From: Ostreococcus mediterraneus
Lineage: Eukaryota > Chlorophyta > Mamiellophyceae > Mamiellales > Bathycoccaceae
Reading direction: 5' to 3'
Assembly (NCBI GenBank): GCA_012295225.1
Contig: WMKK01000022.1
Location: 310,001 to 374,000 of the forward strand
DNA: 64,000 nt
Positions 21,657 to 30,684 of this stretch are shown in pieces (positions within the stretch are counted from its first letter, which is position 1; each line of letters begins with the position of its first letter). Below the pieces are notes generated by a model. That model was not told the origin of the DNA and did no database searches. It was given only the letters and a program-made list of their open reading frames with translations. The position numbers were made by a program, and so were the translations under genes.

Positions 21657-22580
21657 GTGGTTCTGTTGAACGCGCGAGTGGTCTTCCCACGCGCGCGGTC
21701 GTCACATTTGTACCGACGGTTGGCAGCGACGAGAGTCACTCGCGCGTATGCACCTGTGCTACGCGCGTTCTTTGTCAACAAGTTTCTTCCCTATTTCTCC
21801 AGCGACGCGTACTACGACAGTCACGTATATTATCCGAAATCTGCAGACGAAATAGAACGCATCGAACGCGCGTACCGAGCGCATGGCTTTCCGGGTTGCG
21901 TGGGAATCGTTGATGCAGTACACATGCCATGGGATGCGTCGCCCGCAGTGCACAACCACCTGTTTCATAACGGGCGTAAAGGTGCAGCGACGTACGCGAG
22001 CGTTGTTACGGTGGATTACGACTGCATCATACTTTACGCTAGCCGTGTGGGCTTTGGTTCGTACAACGACAAGACGCTCATACGAGACAACGACTTTCAA
22101 AACGCGCTCAAAACGCAAGATTACTTTTTGAATTATGAATACGGCGTCTTGACCGCTGACGGCGGCAGCGTGAAAGGCAAAGGGGCGTATACAATCTGCG
22201 ACGGTGGTTTCAACACGCACTGTACTACTATGGCAACTATCTCTACTCCAACTGGCCGCGAAGCCGCGTGGACCGAGCGACTGGAGTCCGTCAGGAAAGA
22301 TGTCAAGCGATGTTTTGGTCACTTGAAGAAGCGCTTTCAGATACTTCGCTTGCCATCTAGCGTGATGTCGTTCGCCCAGATCGGCGATACTTGGCGTACG
22401 TGTGTTGTTCTACACAACATCCTCACACGCCGTAGGCTACAGCACGATCAAGATATTTTTCCCACGAAAAGAATCCAACTGTTGGGCAAAGAGCACGACA
22501 CGATTTCGAAACCGGAAGCGTACTTCCGCGCGTCAAAGTATCCGGATGTGATGGTGGAAAAAGACACCGGGTATCGCTGA
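21657..22580 (+). CDS. PIF/Harbinger-type (plant transposon protein) transposase, lacks catalytic Glu
   Basis: A 307-residue protein of the DDE_Tnp_4/Plant_tran type. Visible landmarks are GIVDAVHMPWD (first Asp, D86), HNGRKGAATYASVVTVDYD, YNDKTLIRDNDF, TICDGGF (second Asp, D182) and VRKDVKRCFGHLKKRF. In the last motif family members have Glu (VERxFG), but here there is Lys217. Relatives are usually somewhat longer at the N-terminus and start with a helical DNA-binding region, so the first ATG may not be the true start. No matching inverted ends were found around it. With an open frame but a lost catalytic residue, it is either a decaying transposase or a domesticated gene. Confidence 0.75.
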   Translation: MVLLNARVVFPRARSSHLYRRLAATRVTRAYAPVLRAFFVNKFLPYFSSDAYYDSHVYYPKSADEIERIERAYRAHGFPGCVGIVDAVHMPWDASPAVHNHLFHNGRKGAATYASVVTVDYDCIILYASRVGFGSYNDKTLIRDNDFQNALKTQDYFLNYEYGVLTADGGSVKGKGAYTICDGGFNTHCTTMATISTPTGREAAWTERLESVRKDVKRCFGHLKKRFQILRLPSSVMSFAQIGDTWRTCVVLHNILTRRRLQHDQDIFPTKRIQLLGKEHDTISKPEAYFRASKYPDVMVEKDTGYR

Positions 22581-22733
22581 GCGTTAACGAATGTATTAAC
22601 GCGTATCCTCAAACATAAGCGGTCGGCTGAAAGCATGGACATTGAGACCTCTACGAAGGGGCAAACATTTTCAACTCACTTTGTGATGATTCAAAGCAAC
22701 TCATGATCAACTAAAGTTAGTTATCTCTAAACT

Positions 22734-23714
22734 TTAGACGACATTTGAATACAGAAACGTCGACCCGATGACGAGCGCTACGCCCAGAGTCGCGCTTGCG
22801 CTGAGACCATGTCCACCGTTGGTGGACAAAAACGTCGTCGCGACGGCGCAGTTGCATATGGAAATGGACACGGCAAAACATTTCAGCACGTTCCCCGCGT
22901 ATCGCAACACAGCCGCGACGACTAAACCACCGACGGCTTGTAGCGCGATAACGAGCAAGACAAAGCCGTCGTATCCTTGAAACACGCCTTTGTTCGCGCG
23001 CAAGCGCTCTCCGTCGCGCCACGCTGAACCGATCACCGCCACCGGAACTGAAAAGCACGCCAGCTGTGCGTTGCGGAACCATACCGATCGCTTTTGATCG
23101 CCCACTTCTTTGTACATTTTCTCCAAATACGCCCCCGCGAAACCAGACGTCAACGCGGCGGTGAGCACGGCGACCATACCTCTGACAGTTTCACCCGTCC
23201 ACGCTCTGTTCGACGCTGCGTGTTGCCCATGTCCTTCCTCGCTTTGTACCATGATCATCCCGCACACGAGCACCAACAGCGCGACGTATTGTTTACGCGT
23301 GATTCGCGTTCCCAGGAGCAAGACGCTACAAATCGCGCTCGTGAGAATTTTGCTCTGTGAACACACCATGTACGCGGTCGGGCTCAGCAATCGCACGCCC
23401 TCAAAAATGAGGTTATTTTGTATCACGTACAGCACCGACGGGACCGCGAGCCGCGTCGCGTTGGACGGCAACTCGCGCAGCGCGTCCCGGGCGGCACTTT
23501 GTCCGTCGGTCGCGACCAATAAAACGTAACTCAAAACGAGTTTGACGAGCTCGGCGCTCGCGATGACTGTGGACACGACGTAAGGCGTCGCAAATTTGCG
23601 ATACGAAAACTTCGTCACGAGCACCAAGGCGGTGTTTTGGATCGTCAAAATGAAAAGTGCGAGCGCTTGATACTTGCGCGAGGCGGTCGGAACGGCTGTT
23701 GCTGCGCCCATCAC
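22734..23714 (-). CDS. Nucleotide-sugar transporter (SLC35A / CMP-sialic acid transporter-like)
   Basis: A 326-residue protein made of about ten hydrophobic segments, the usual length for this family. Diagnostic motifs are YVIQNNLIFEGVRLLSPTAY, QSKILTSAICSVLLLG, LVLVCGMIMVQ, YLEKMYKE, SVWFRNAQL and AVLRYAGNVLKCFAVSISI. The family exchanges cytosolic nucleotide sugars for the monophosphate across Golgi or ER membranes. Which sugar is carried cannot be read from sequence; in algae and plants, members carry several UDP- and CMP-sugars. It is a host gene of normal GC-rich composition, next to the Harbinger-like gene and just outside E2. It plausibly supplies the glycosyltransferases further along. 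Confidence 0.9.
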   Translation of the reverse strand: MMGAATAVPTASRKYQALALFILTIQNTALVLVTKFSYRKFATPYVVSTVIASAELVKLVLSYVLLVATDGQSAARDALRELPSNATRLAVPSVLYVIQNNLIFEGVRLLSPTAYMVCSQSKILTSAICSVLLLGTRITRKQYVALLVLVCGMIMVQSEEGHGQHAASNRAWTGETVRGMVAVLTAALTSGFAGAYLEKMYKEVGDQKRSVWFRNAQLACFSVPVAVIGSAWRDGERLRANKGVFQGYDGFVLLVIALQAVGGLVVAAVLRYAGNVLKCFAVSISICNCAVATTFLSTNGGHGLSASATLGVALVIGSTFLYSNVV

Positions 23715-23940
23715 GCCGTGTGCGTTTCTCCCCTGGGGTGCAGAGTTTCACTGAACTGTTAAACACGACGAAACTCCGTCGACTACGACGCGGACGTAAG
23801 TTACTCAAGAGAGTGCGTCGTGGTGTGTAGAAGCCAGCCTCGCGTCGGCGCGGGGAAACGTCTCCCGTACTGGCACGACGCCACTCAAACTAAATCTCGC
23901 GCGAAATCACACCGCTCGGGAGCTTTTTAAAGCTTGTTAT
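23715..23940. promoter_or_regulatory. Upstream region of the nucleotide-sugar transporter
   Basis: 226 bp between the transporter start and the left end of E2. It has no ORF and contains CTCCGTCGACTACGACGCGG. The promoter of the minus-strand gene should be here, but no defined box is evident. Confidence 0.35.
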
Positions 23941-24035
23941 AGACCCATTGCACTAAGGAACCTTCAAATTTTGCGTATATAGTTGCATGTTCCTTGTATC
24001 ATTTTTTACGCCAAAATTTAGCGAAATTCGCAGCT

Positions 24036-24226
24036 TATCCTATTTCCCTAAGCGTCGCCTGAAATTTCAATTTCTTGAGTTATAATTGGTCGATGAGTGG
24101 GTCAAGTGCAAAAAAGTGCGCAAGTAGGTAGGAAATTCAAAAACGACGCACAAACGGCGTGCAAATGCGCCCGCGAAACGACGGCGCGCGCGCGGCGTGA
24201 ACGCGCGAAACGACCGCGGCGGGCGG
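24036..24226. repeat. Left terminal inverted repeat of F
   Basis: About 191 bp, mirrored at 28359-28549. It contains GAGTTATAATTGGTC (24077-24091), a CCAAT-box-like motif seen in several other elements here. The outer part is AT-rich and the inner part GC-rich. The transposase start lies 20 bp inside, so the promoter is probably within the repeat. Confidence 0.88.
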
Positions 24227-24245
24227 TGGGTGATACAATATCATA

Positions 24246-26093
24246 TTGATGAAGACTCCTGCGAGTGCGAAGGTCCCATCAACGTGGCGATGTGTGTGCG
24301 GGTGCATGAAACGTCACGAAGGTATTGGTCATTACATCACGTGCGCGCGGGACGATGCCGACATTCGCACCGTCCTTCGCGCTCTGCGACCTGATTTGTC
24401 GCCTACAGAGCAGCGCATGATGGAGAGCGAAATACGTGCACGCGGTAAACAAGTTTGGATTAGCACGAGGCACGTCCCGCCCGAGTATAAGCGCTGGTCA
24501 CCGTCGGGACAAACTTTGCTTTTGAATGAGGGGCGTTTGCACGTTTCTTACGACCCCGTTTGCGTCGAGCCTACGAGGAAAGGTGAGACCCTGCGCGCGC
24601 CTGAGCACTACAAGAAACCCCTCACGCCATGTGCGGCGGCTAGTGGCGGTAGGGCGCGGTCGGGGCGAACGCCACGCGCCGCTGAAGGCGCACGTGGCGT
24701 ACTCAGCGACTTGAACGGCCGCCGGTCGAAGCGCACGAGTAGCGGCGCGGCACGGCGCGTTGAGTGGGCGAACGATGCCGTAGAGGACACGAATATACGA
24801 AGCAAAAAGTCTTCAACGGCGTCGTCGACTGCCAGCCGCTCGTGCAGTGAGGTCGTGAAGAGATTGCGCTACGATGCGGACGCTGTAATCTCCAACGATG
24901 AGCTACGTTCGGACGTGGTTGAGAAGACGCGCATCATCGCCGATGACGAAGCGCAAATCGCACACTTGACCGAGATGGTCAAAGCAAAAGCGCTCATGAT
25001 AGATGCTTTGTTAGACGAGAATCGATTGCTAGAGGAGAGAGCGCTCGAAGCGTCGCAATTGGGCGAGTGTTTCCGTGAACCTTTGTTGTCGATGGCGCGT
25101 TTGAAAAGCGATGATGTGTTGGGTGACAAGTGCAAGGAGTTGACGGGTTGGCCGAACCGCGCGTCGTTCGTTGCGCTTTGGGAATACGTGAACGGTGGAG
25201 AGCATAATATCACTGATTTAGCCACGCAATACCGAAGCGATCGGCCACTCGATGAGGGCGTCACGCGGCAATCTCGCCGACGCAAATTCACGCGCGAGGA
25301 CGCGTTCTTTTATTTTTGGTTCGTCATGAAAACCGGCGTGGACGACAGCGCGGCGGCGCCGTTGTTTGGAATATCGTCGGCGACCGCACACCGAAGTCGT
25401 TTAGAGATGACTCATATAATGCACGCGCACATATGCCGCGAATGTCGCCCGCCAACGGCGAGTGAAGTCTACCTTAATCAAGATCCCAAAGTCGAGGCGG
25501 TCTACGGGGCGAAGCCGTACGCGCTTAAAGACGCCACGGAGATTCCGGTACAACGCCCTTCGGCGTCCTCGGCACACAGGGCGATGTATTCATCTTACAA
25601 GAGTCATACTACGGCAAAGTTTCTGATAGCGATCTCCGCCGACGGCCTTGTCGTGTTCTGTTCTGACGGCTATGGTGGGCGATGCTCAGACAAAGCGGTC
25701 GTTGAAAACAGTGGTGTCTTGGACGCCATTGCAAGCGCTGGTATCGACGTCCAACTGCCGAACGGCAAGAAAGCACCACTTCATGTGCTCGTGGACAAGG
25801 GTTTTGATGATTGTATGATGATAGCTTGCAGAAAAAACATCAAACTCGACGCGCCGACGCGAAAGTTTAACGGGCAGCCCTTTACCGATGGCGACAAGAT
25901 TGGAGACCGCGCGATATCCACGATTCGCGTACACGTAGAGCGCGCAATGGGGAGTCTCAAGCGATGGAAGGCGATGCGCGGGGGAACAACTGTTCAGCAT
26001 TTATCAATTCTTCACATGGAGGTTCGGATCATCACCGTATGCGCCGTCAACTACGGTTTGAGTCTCATGCATGATCATCCCGACCCATCATGA
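24246..26093 (+). CDS. F transposase: THAP-like N-terminus, coiled coil, DDE_Tnp_4 nuclease
   Basis: 615 residues. Residues 16-105 form a Cys/His-rich THAP-like domain (CVCGCMKRHE, ISTRHVPPEYKRW, LLLNEGRLHVSYDP). Residues 110-200 are basic and low-complexity. Residues 220-275 look like a coiled coil. Residues 345-390 form a helix-turn-helix (FFYFWFVMKTGVDDSAAAPL, ISSATAHRS). The catalytic domain spans 420-605, with Asp429 (LKDATEI), Asp517 (VLVDKGFDD) and Glu565 (RVHVERAMG), the three acids of the DDE_Tnp_4 fold. YKSHTTAKFLIAISADG and GGRCSDKAVVENSGVL are family hallmarks. It should cut and join the element ends. The start ATG follows the inverted repeat directly; a second ATG is at residue 2. 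All key residues are present. Confidence 0.9.
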   Translation: MMKTPASAKVPSTWRCVCGCMKRHEGIGHYITCARDDADIRTVLRALRPDLSPTEQRMMESEIRARGKQVWISTRHVPPEYKRWSPSGQTLLLNEGRLHVSYDPVCVEPTRKGETLRAPEHYKKPLTPCAAASGGRARSGRTPRAAEGARGVLSDLNGRRSKRTSSGAARRVEWANDAVEDTNIRSKKSSTASSTASRSCSEVVKRLRYDADAVISNDELRSDVVEKTRIIADDEAQIAHLTEMVKAKALMIDALLDENRLLEERALEASQLGECFREPLLSMARLKSDDVLGDKCKELTGWPNRASFVALWEYVNGGEHNITDLATQYRSDRPLDEGVTRQSRRRKFTREDAFFYFWFVMKTGVDDSAAAPLFGISSATAHRSRLEMTHIMHAHICRECRPPTASEVYLNQDPKVEAVYGAKPYALKDATEIPVQRPSASSAHRAMYSSYKSHTTAKFLIAISADGLVVFCSDGYGGRCSDKAVVENSGVLDAIASAGIDVQLPNGKKAPLHVLVDKGFDDCMMIACRKNIKLDAPTRKFNGQPFTDGDKIGDRAISTIRVHVERAMGSLKRWKAMRGGTTVQHLSILHMEVRIITVCAVNYGLSLMHDHPDPS

Positions 26094-28275
26094 GCGGGTT
26101 GAACTCGTGGTACTCGCCAGTTCGACGCGCTAAGGCTTGTGCGTACGCGCACTCCCGCTTCCCTCGAGCATAAAATAGTGCTTTAAAAAACGCATTGCGC
26201 ACATCGGTCAAATCCATGTCTCGTATCTTGAGTGCAGCGTCGTCGGAGTACACTTTGTATGCGACGCGTGGATCCTTCGTCTCTTGACACCCTCGCGTGT
26301 TCGGTGTGTCGCTTGACGCCTTGCGCTTCGACCGCAACGGCATGCAATGCAGCGGGGCGTATTCATCGAATTGTTCTTGACTTCGAACGCCACTGGTAGG
26401 GATTTTCCAGGCCGCCGGGACGCCGGTGCACGTCGGCTCAGTCTCGCCCCGATCGATGGTCGCGAAGGCATACGCGGCGATGATGCAGTGCACACAAAAC
26501 GGCTGAGCGCCGCCGCATGCCGCGATACAATCACAGATTCCATACACGATGTCCCTGACATGCGGGCGGTGATTCCTGTCGGCTCGCTTGAACACTGCGA
26601 GCCCAAGATAAACGCGGCGTGGCTTCTTTTGGTAGGCGCTCGCATCGATGCTTACGCGGAACCAGTCGATCCAGTGCGTTGCCGCACAACTTTTGTGCGG
26701 CGTCCACATCTTAGCGCTCTTCCAATCCTTCTGTGATTTCAACCTATCTTTTGCTCTCTTCATCACACTTTCCCAGTTCACTGCGTGGCCGTACTCGCCC
26801 GATTTCAGCACGTGATACTCGATCACCGATTCGAGTAAAACCGCGCCTGTGCGTCCAATCACGTTGAGGCCGTCCCAGGGCTCGGCGTCAGACGGCGGCT
26901 TCACGTCATCTAGACCATCTGGAAAATGTTGCGCGTAGAGTTTGTCGTATAAAGCAAAAAGTTGTGCGTTGTTTCTGCCCTTCGGATCGCGTACTGTCGG
27001 CTCGCGACCCATGAGGCGCGACATCTTTGTCAGCTGCTGATGATGGTGGACGTCGAGCTTCTCGTCCACTGGCACAGCCACGGACGTCGTGCCCACCTCC
27101 GACGCCCGCGGATCCGAAAATCCAGCCTTGACTCCCACAGCTTGCAAGTACGTCCTTATTTCTTCCTTACCGACCGACGGCGTGTTCACCGTCACGCCAC
27201 GGGCGAACGTGCTGCCGGGCACGTGATGTGTTTGAAGGGGTTGCGTTTTGAGTTGTTGCTTCGCGGCATCGCGTTCACCTTGGAATTCTGAGTCGTCGCT
27301 CGCTCCGGTTTCCACGTTCACGTCGCCACGGGCGAACGCGACCGCGTCGAACAAACACTTTACAACGCCCTGCGTGGCATTTCGTCGCTCAGAGTATCGC
27401 GACCCGTCGAGGAGGACGCGTTTCCCTTGCGCAATGTCAAACACGATGGGTGCGCGAAAGTTTGCGAGCGCATCGTTCAGGGATTTGACGATGTCGTCCT
27501 CGTCCACAGTGACGCCGCCGATTGCTTTTAGCAGCCGAGCGATCGCGATGGTATCAAACGTATTATTTTGCAAAGCTTGTCTCAGTATCTTGCCGCATTT
27601 GCCAGCAGCGACGCCGTTCCACGCGATATAGTCGCAGCCCGCAACGACGCTCCAAAGTTGAAACGCTTCATGCGCGCGCGTGGCATGCACGCGTTGCAAC
27701 ACACCTGCGTTCGACTCGGCGTCGGTAAACGTCAAACTCTGGTACGTAGCAATACACCAATACCTTGCGCATACGCCACAAGGGTGGAAGTCGACGTCAT
27801 AGACGTACGCGTCGCAGCCGAGCGCGATGTAGTCCGAGTCACATCCCATGATGATGTCGATTTGCTTCATGCGCTGCATATACACAAGCTGCGACTCGGC
27901 CTCGTACGGCGCGACAATACACTCGATCTCCTTCTGCCGAAGATATAAAATTAATTGTCTCTGCATATCCCACGTTCGCACGAACGTCTGTGTCTTTCTC
28001 CGCTCGCACACGGTCGCCAACTTCGACGGAGGAACTTCACCGTCAAACACAACGACTATAGACAGTTTGTCGTTCCGTAACTTTTGCAGTTTGTGAAAGC
28101 ACGAATAACATAACGCGCCGTATTGCTCCTGTCCTATGTCATTTCCGTGAGTGTTTCCTACGAGGTGCAGGAGCCACGACGCGTCGACGCCAACGATACG
28201 CCCGGCGCAATGATCTCTCAATCGCACCCGCACCGTTTTAGGAGCGACGAGCGCGTGCAATCCGGCGCTCCCCAT
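26065..28275 (-). CDS. XPG/FEN1-type flap nuclease with SWIM zinc finger, carried by element F
   Basis: 736 residues. The N-terminal third is an XPG-family nuclease starting MGSAGLHALV. It has the full acidic set: Asp31 (VGVDASWLLH), Asp78 (VVFDGE), Glu125/Glu127 (APYEAESQL), Asp146/Asp148 (GCDSDYIALG) and Asp215 (VAGCDYIAWNG), which leads into a helix-hairpin-helix. Residues 320-430 are a linker. Residues 555-626 match a SWIM finger (C581xC583, C594xH596) followed by TCTG and W623xxP. In ISL2EU-type elements this arrangement accompanies a YqaJ exonuclease; no YqaJ motif is seen here. FEN1-like enzymes cut 5' flaps, so a role in processing ends or gaps during transposition is inferred. It lies wholly between the inverted repeats, opposed to the transposase, so it is element cargo rather than host repair FEN1/EXO1. 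Confidence 0.88.
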   Translation of the reverse strand: MGSAGLHALVAPKTVRVRLRDHCAGRIVGVDASWLLHLVGNTHGNDIGQEQYGALCYSCFHKLQKLRNDKLSIVVVFDGEVPPSKLATVCERRKTQTFVRTWDMQRQLILYLRQKEIECIVAPYEAESQLVYMQRMKQIDIIMGCDSDYIALGCDAYVYDVDFHPCGVCARYWCIATYQSLTFTDAESNAGVLQRVHATRAHEAFQLWSVVAGCDYIAWNGVAAGKCGKILRQALQNNTFDTIAIARLLKAIGGVTVDEDDIVKSLNDALANFRAPIVFDIAQGKRVLLDGSRYSERRNATQGVVKCLFDAVAFARGDVNVETGASDDSEFQGERDAAKQQLKTQPLQTHHVPGSTFARGVTVNTPSVGKEEIRTYLQAVGVKAGFSDPRASEVGTTSVAVPVDEKLDVHHHQQLTKMSRLMGREPTVRDPKGRNNAQLFALYDKLYAQHFPDGLDDVKPPSDAEPWDGLNVIGRTGAVLLESVIEYHVLKSGEYGHAVNWESVMKRAKDRLKSQKDWKSAKMWTPHKSCAATHWIDWFRVSIDASAYQKKPRRVYLGLAVFKRADRNHRPHVRDIVYGICDCIAACGGAQPFCVHCIIAAYAFATIDRGETEPTCTGVPAAWKIPTSGVRSQEQFDEYAPLHCMPLRSKRKASSDTPNTRGCQETKDPRVAYKVYSDDAALKIRDMDLTDVRNAFFKALFYARGKRECAYAQALARRTGEYHEFNPLMMGRDDHA

Positions 28276-28358
28276 GGGCGCGCGACGCGCGATTTACGGC
28301 TACTAAGGCAGAGAATATGTCAAAATAATTGTTTTAAATCGGTTAGTGACGCCGCGCC

Positions 28359-28549
28359 GCCCGCCGCGGTCGTTTCGCGCGTTCACGCCGCGCGCGCGCG
28401 CCGTCGTTTCGCGGGCGCATTTGCACGCCGTTTGTGCGTCGTTTTTGAATTTCCTACCTACTTGCGCACTTTTTTGCACTTGACCCACTCATCGACCAAT
28501 TATAACTCAAGAAATTGAAATTTCAGGCGACGCTTAGGGAAATAGGATA
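28359..28549. repeat. Right terminal inverted repeat of F
   Basis: Mirror of 24036-24226, ending GGGAAATAGGATA. The nuclease start (28275) lies about 80 bp inside it. Confidence 0.88.
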
Positions 28550-28718
28550 CTTCACCAAACGTGTTTTTTGAACGCGCCGGGGTTTAGCGAACCGCGATGG
28601 CGCAACCGTCGCGTTCGCGCGCCCGCCAGTGCGCGGTGCGGCCGCGCACGCCCGCGGGCGCGCGTGAGCAGTTAGAAGCGGTTCCCTTGCATCGCACCCG
28701 CACGTCGCAGCGCGCCGA

Positions 28719-29117
28719 ATGACTCGCAAGTGCGTGTGCACGAACCCGAACTGCGACAAGGATGTCGAGCGATTCTCGTTCGCGCTCGGCAGGCACTGGA
28801 AAGACGACGCGCTCAGGTCGATTCTATCGAGTCTCAGACCAAATGACTCAAGACACGTGATCGAAAAGTACTTTTTACGCGCGATGACGAACCCCGATGC
28901 TGTCCGGGTGTCCTCGCGACACTTCTTCTGGCACACTTTAGCTTGGTCTCGAGGAGACACCCCGAAATTGGTCTTCAAAGATGGTGCGGGCAAACGGCCG
29001 ACGTACGTGCTCCATTCGAATCGACCGACGTACGCGGGCGAGCCAATCGTCGACCCAGCGCGTGTGGAATGGTCTGCAATCAGAGAAACCCCTCTCAGGC
29101 CACGTCGAGCGCGGTGA
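28719..29117 (+). CDS. E2 copy of the THAP-like protein
   Basis: 132 residues. It differs from the E1/E3 protein at only two positions that I can see (FKDGAG for FKDGAH, ETPLRP for ETRLRP). The frame is open although this copy is older and split upstream by F, so the ORF is little changed; whether it is expressed is unknown. It has the same Cys-rich start and SSRHF motif. Confidence 0.6.
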   Translation: MTRKCVCTNPNCDKDVERFSFALGRHWKDDALRSILSSLRPNDSRHVIEKYFLRAMTNPDAVRVSSRHFFWHTLAWSRGDTPKLVFKDGAGKRPTYVLHSNRPTYAGEPIVDPARVEWSAIRETPLRPRRAR

Positions 29118-30068
29118 CGGTGTGTTTTACTTGGGCAGCATTGAAGTGTCTTTTTGAATGAGCGTCAATGGCCACGCGGTGAAAGTTACGACTCATTGCG
29201 CGCACGGAAAGTAGAATAATATTAGTTTATGCGGCTAAAATGTTGTAAAAATATATTTGAATGCTTAAACATGCCGCTGACGCGCATTTGCCGTCGTTCT
29301 CGACGCGGAACGACGGCAAGTTCTACTGGTTTCACACTCCTTGAGTCATGACTCAGTGTGGCTAGGGACTCAATTACCAAGTTGGTACAAAACTCTCAAT
29401 TTGTAGCAACGTGACCAGACGCGCGCCGCGCGAGCCCCGAAGGATAAATTTTTGCGCGAAAAGTCGTACAAGTGTGCGACATATCATTTCCTACCATCTT
29501 GAAAATCGACAGCGTCATAAGCTCCACAGAAGCGACGATGTGAACGTGCACAACCAGCACACTCAAAAACACCTTTTCAAAGCGGCTGGAGCTTCATCCA
29601 CGTGCACGCCTCTGTCGCGGATCTATGACAACTACAACGTCGTGTATCATATTGAAACATGTTTTGTGCGTCCCCTGTCGGCAGTGAATTCATGTGTTCG
29701 CCATTACTCCCGCTTTCGTGTTCGACAACGCAGCGACGGTGGTTGAAATCGCTTTTGCTCGTCGAGCGCTTTCCACCCTGCGTTGACGCCCATACGCACC
29801 AAAATGTGCAAACACGGCTATAATTCGATCACAAACACATTCGTCCACGCGTTTCTCTGCCTCGCAGACACGAGCCGCGCGCGCGCGCCGCGACAGACGC
29901 GTGAAAGTGGCGCTCATGTGCGACGCGCCGCGCGAGGTCAAAAAAGGGACAAAAGGGCGACCAATCCGAGGTTTGAGTCGACAGTGGGTCGTGACGAGTC
30001 ATGATTGGTCAACTTAAATACGTAAAATGATAGGAAAACCTTAGTGGAATGGGTCTAATAGACCCTTA

Positions 30069-30684
30069 GGCTGATGAAGAGATGAATTAGTAGTCTAATT
30101 TAGGGTTGTGCATTTTTTACTACGAAATCCATGAAGAGATACCGGAAACTAATTAGTTTTTTCATATACTATCGAGCGACGAAGAGATGATTTGAACAAA
30201 ATACTCAAGCGCGCCTCTGGCACACGCTGTAACCGTCGCCATCTTGTAGCTGTCGTGTACGCGCACATTGACGTTCATACGCGGGTCGCCCGCGATGCGG
30301 GTGATGTAGCACGTGGAGACGAAGCACGCGTGCGTCTTGTTCGTAAACGGCGCATCGTGATCACGGCCGTCGCAGCCATCGTGACGTTTTTCATCCATTC
30401 CGTCGTCGTCGACGAGCGCCCTTTTTGAACCGGATTTGTTTTTCCTACGCGCGTCGATGAAGAGATAAAATAGGCTATTTTGAGCCCCTTTTTTTGACCG
30501 TCTACGACTCAAGGGAAAATTTAAAATTTGTATTTTCAAAGTGGTCATTCGTAGGAAAAACGACCTGTTTTTCCTACGAATGACCACGAAAAAAATACAA
30601 ATTATACTATTTTGGCATCTCTTCATGGACAAAAAGTAGTAAATCCTTAAAAATAGGCTATTTTAATCTATCTCTTCATCGGCC
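30069..30684. mobile_element. PIF/Harbinger-like short element H
   Basis: 616 bp with inverted ends GGCTGATGAAGAGAT and ATCTCTTCATCGGCC and a 3-bp duplication TTA (30066-30068 and 30685-30687), as in PIF/Harbinger. It is inserted exactly at the end of element I. CATGAAGAGATA/TCTCTTCATGG motifs recur inside. A minus-strand stretch (about 30190-30440) encodes THACFVSTCYITRIAGDPR and VHDSYKMATVTACARGAL, which looks like a relic of real coding DNA of unknown kind. Confidence 0.75.
30525..30603. repeat. Imperfect hairpin inside H
   Basis: Arms of about 38 bp (AATTTGTATTTTC...GTGGTCATTCGTAGGAAAAA and its inverse) with a very short loop. Possibly a separate fold-back element within H. Confidence 0.6.

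Larger units (their letters stand above)
24036..28549 (+). mobile_element. Autonomous-looking DNA transposon F (DDE transposase plus XPG-type nuclease)
   Basis: 4514 bp bounded by long inverted repeats of about 191 bp that start TATCCTATTTCCCTAAGCG. The target duplication is 2 bp (CT), judged by comparison with uninterrupted E1, which reads GCAGCTTCACC; CTT is possible if the first T is not counted. Two long convergent genes fill it: the transposase (24246-26093, plus) and the nuclease (26065-28275, minus), overlapping at their 3' ends by 29 bp. Both are open, so the element looks intact. The 2-bp duplication, THAP-like domain and DDE type point to the ISL2EU/Harbinger side of DNA transposons. 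Confidence 0.9.
23941..30056 (+). mobile_element. DNA transposon, family E, copy 2, split by element F
   Basis: The left 95 bp (23941-24035) and the part from 28550 match E1/E3, with F between them. The left end has one change (CCCATTGCAC) and the right end GGAATGGGTCT is intact. The AT dinucleotide is present on the left; the right flank reads AA, so the duplication is no longer perfect. Without F it is about 1.6 kb. It differs from E1/E3 at scattered bases and is therefore older. Confidence 0.85.

Noticed and set aside
26065-28275. Host repair nuclease (FEN1, EXO1 or GEN1)
   Set aside because: The gene lies wholly between the inverted repeats of F and has a SWIM finger not found in those enzymes. 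It shares its 3' end with the transposase and shows no PCNA-binding tail.
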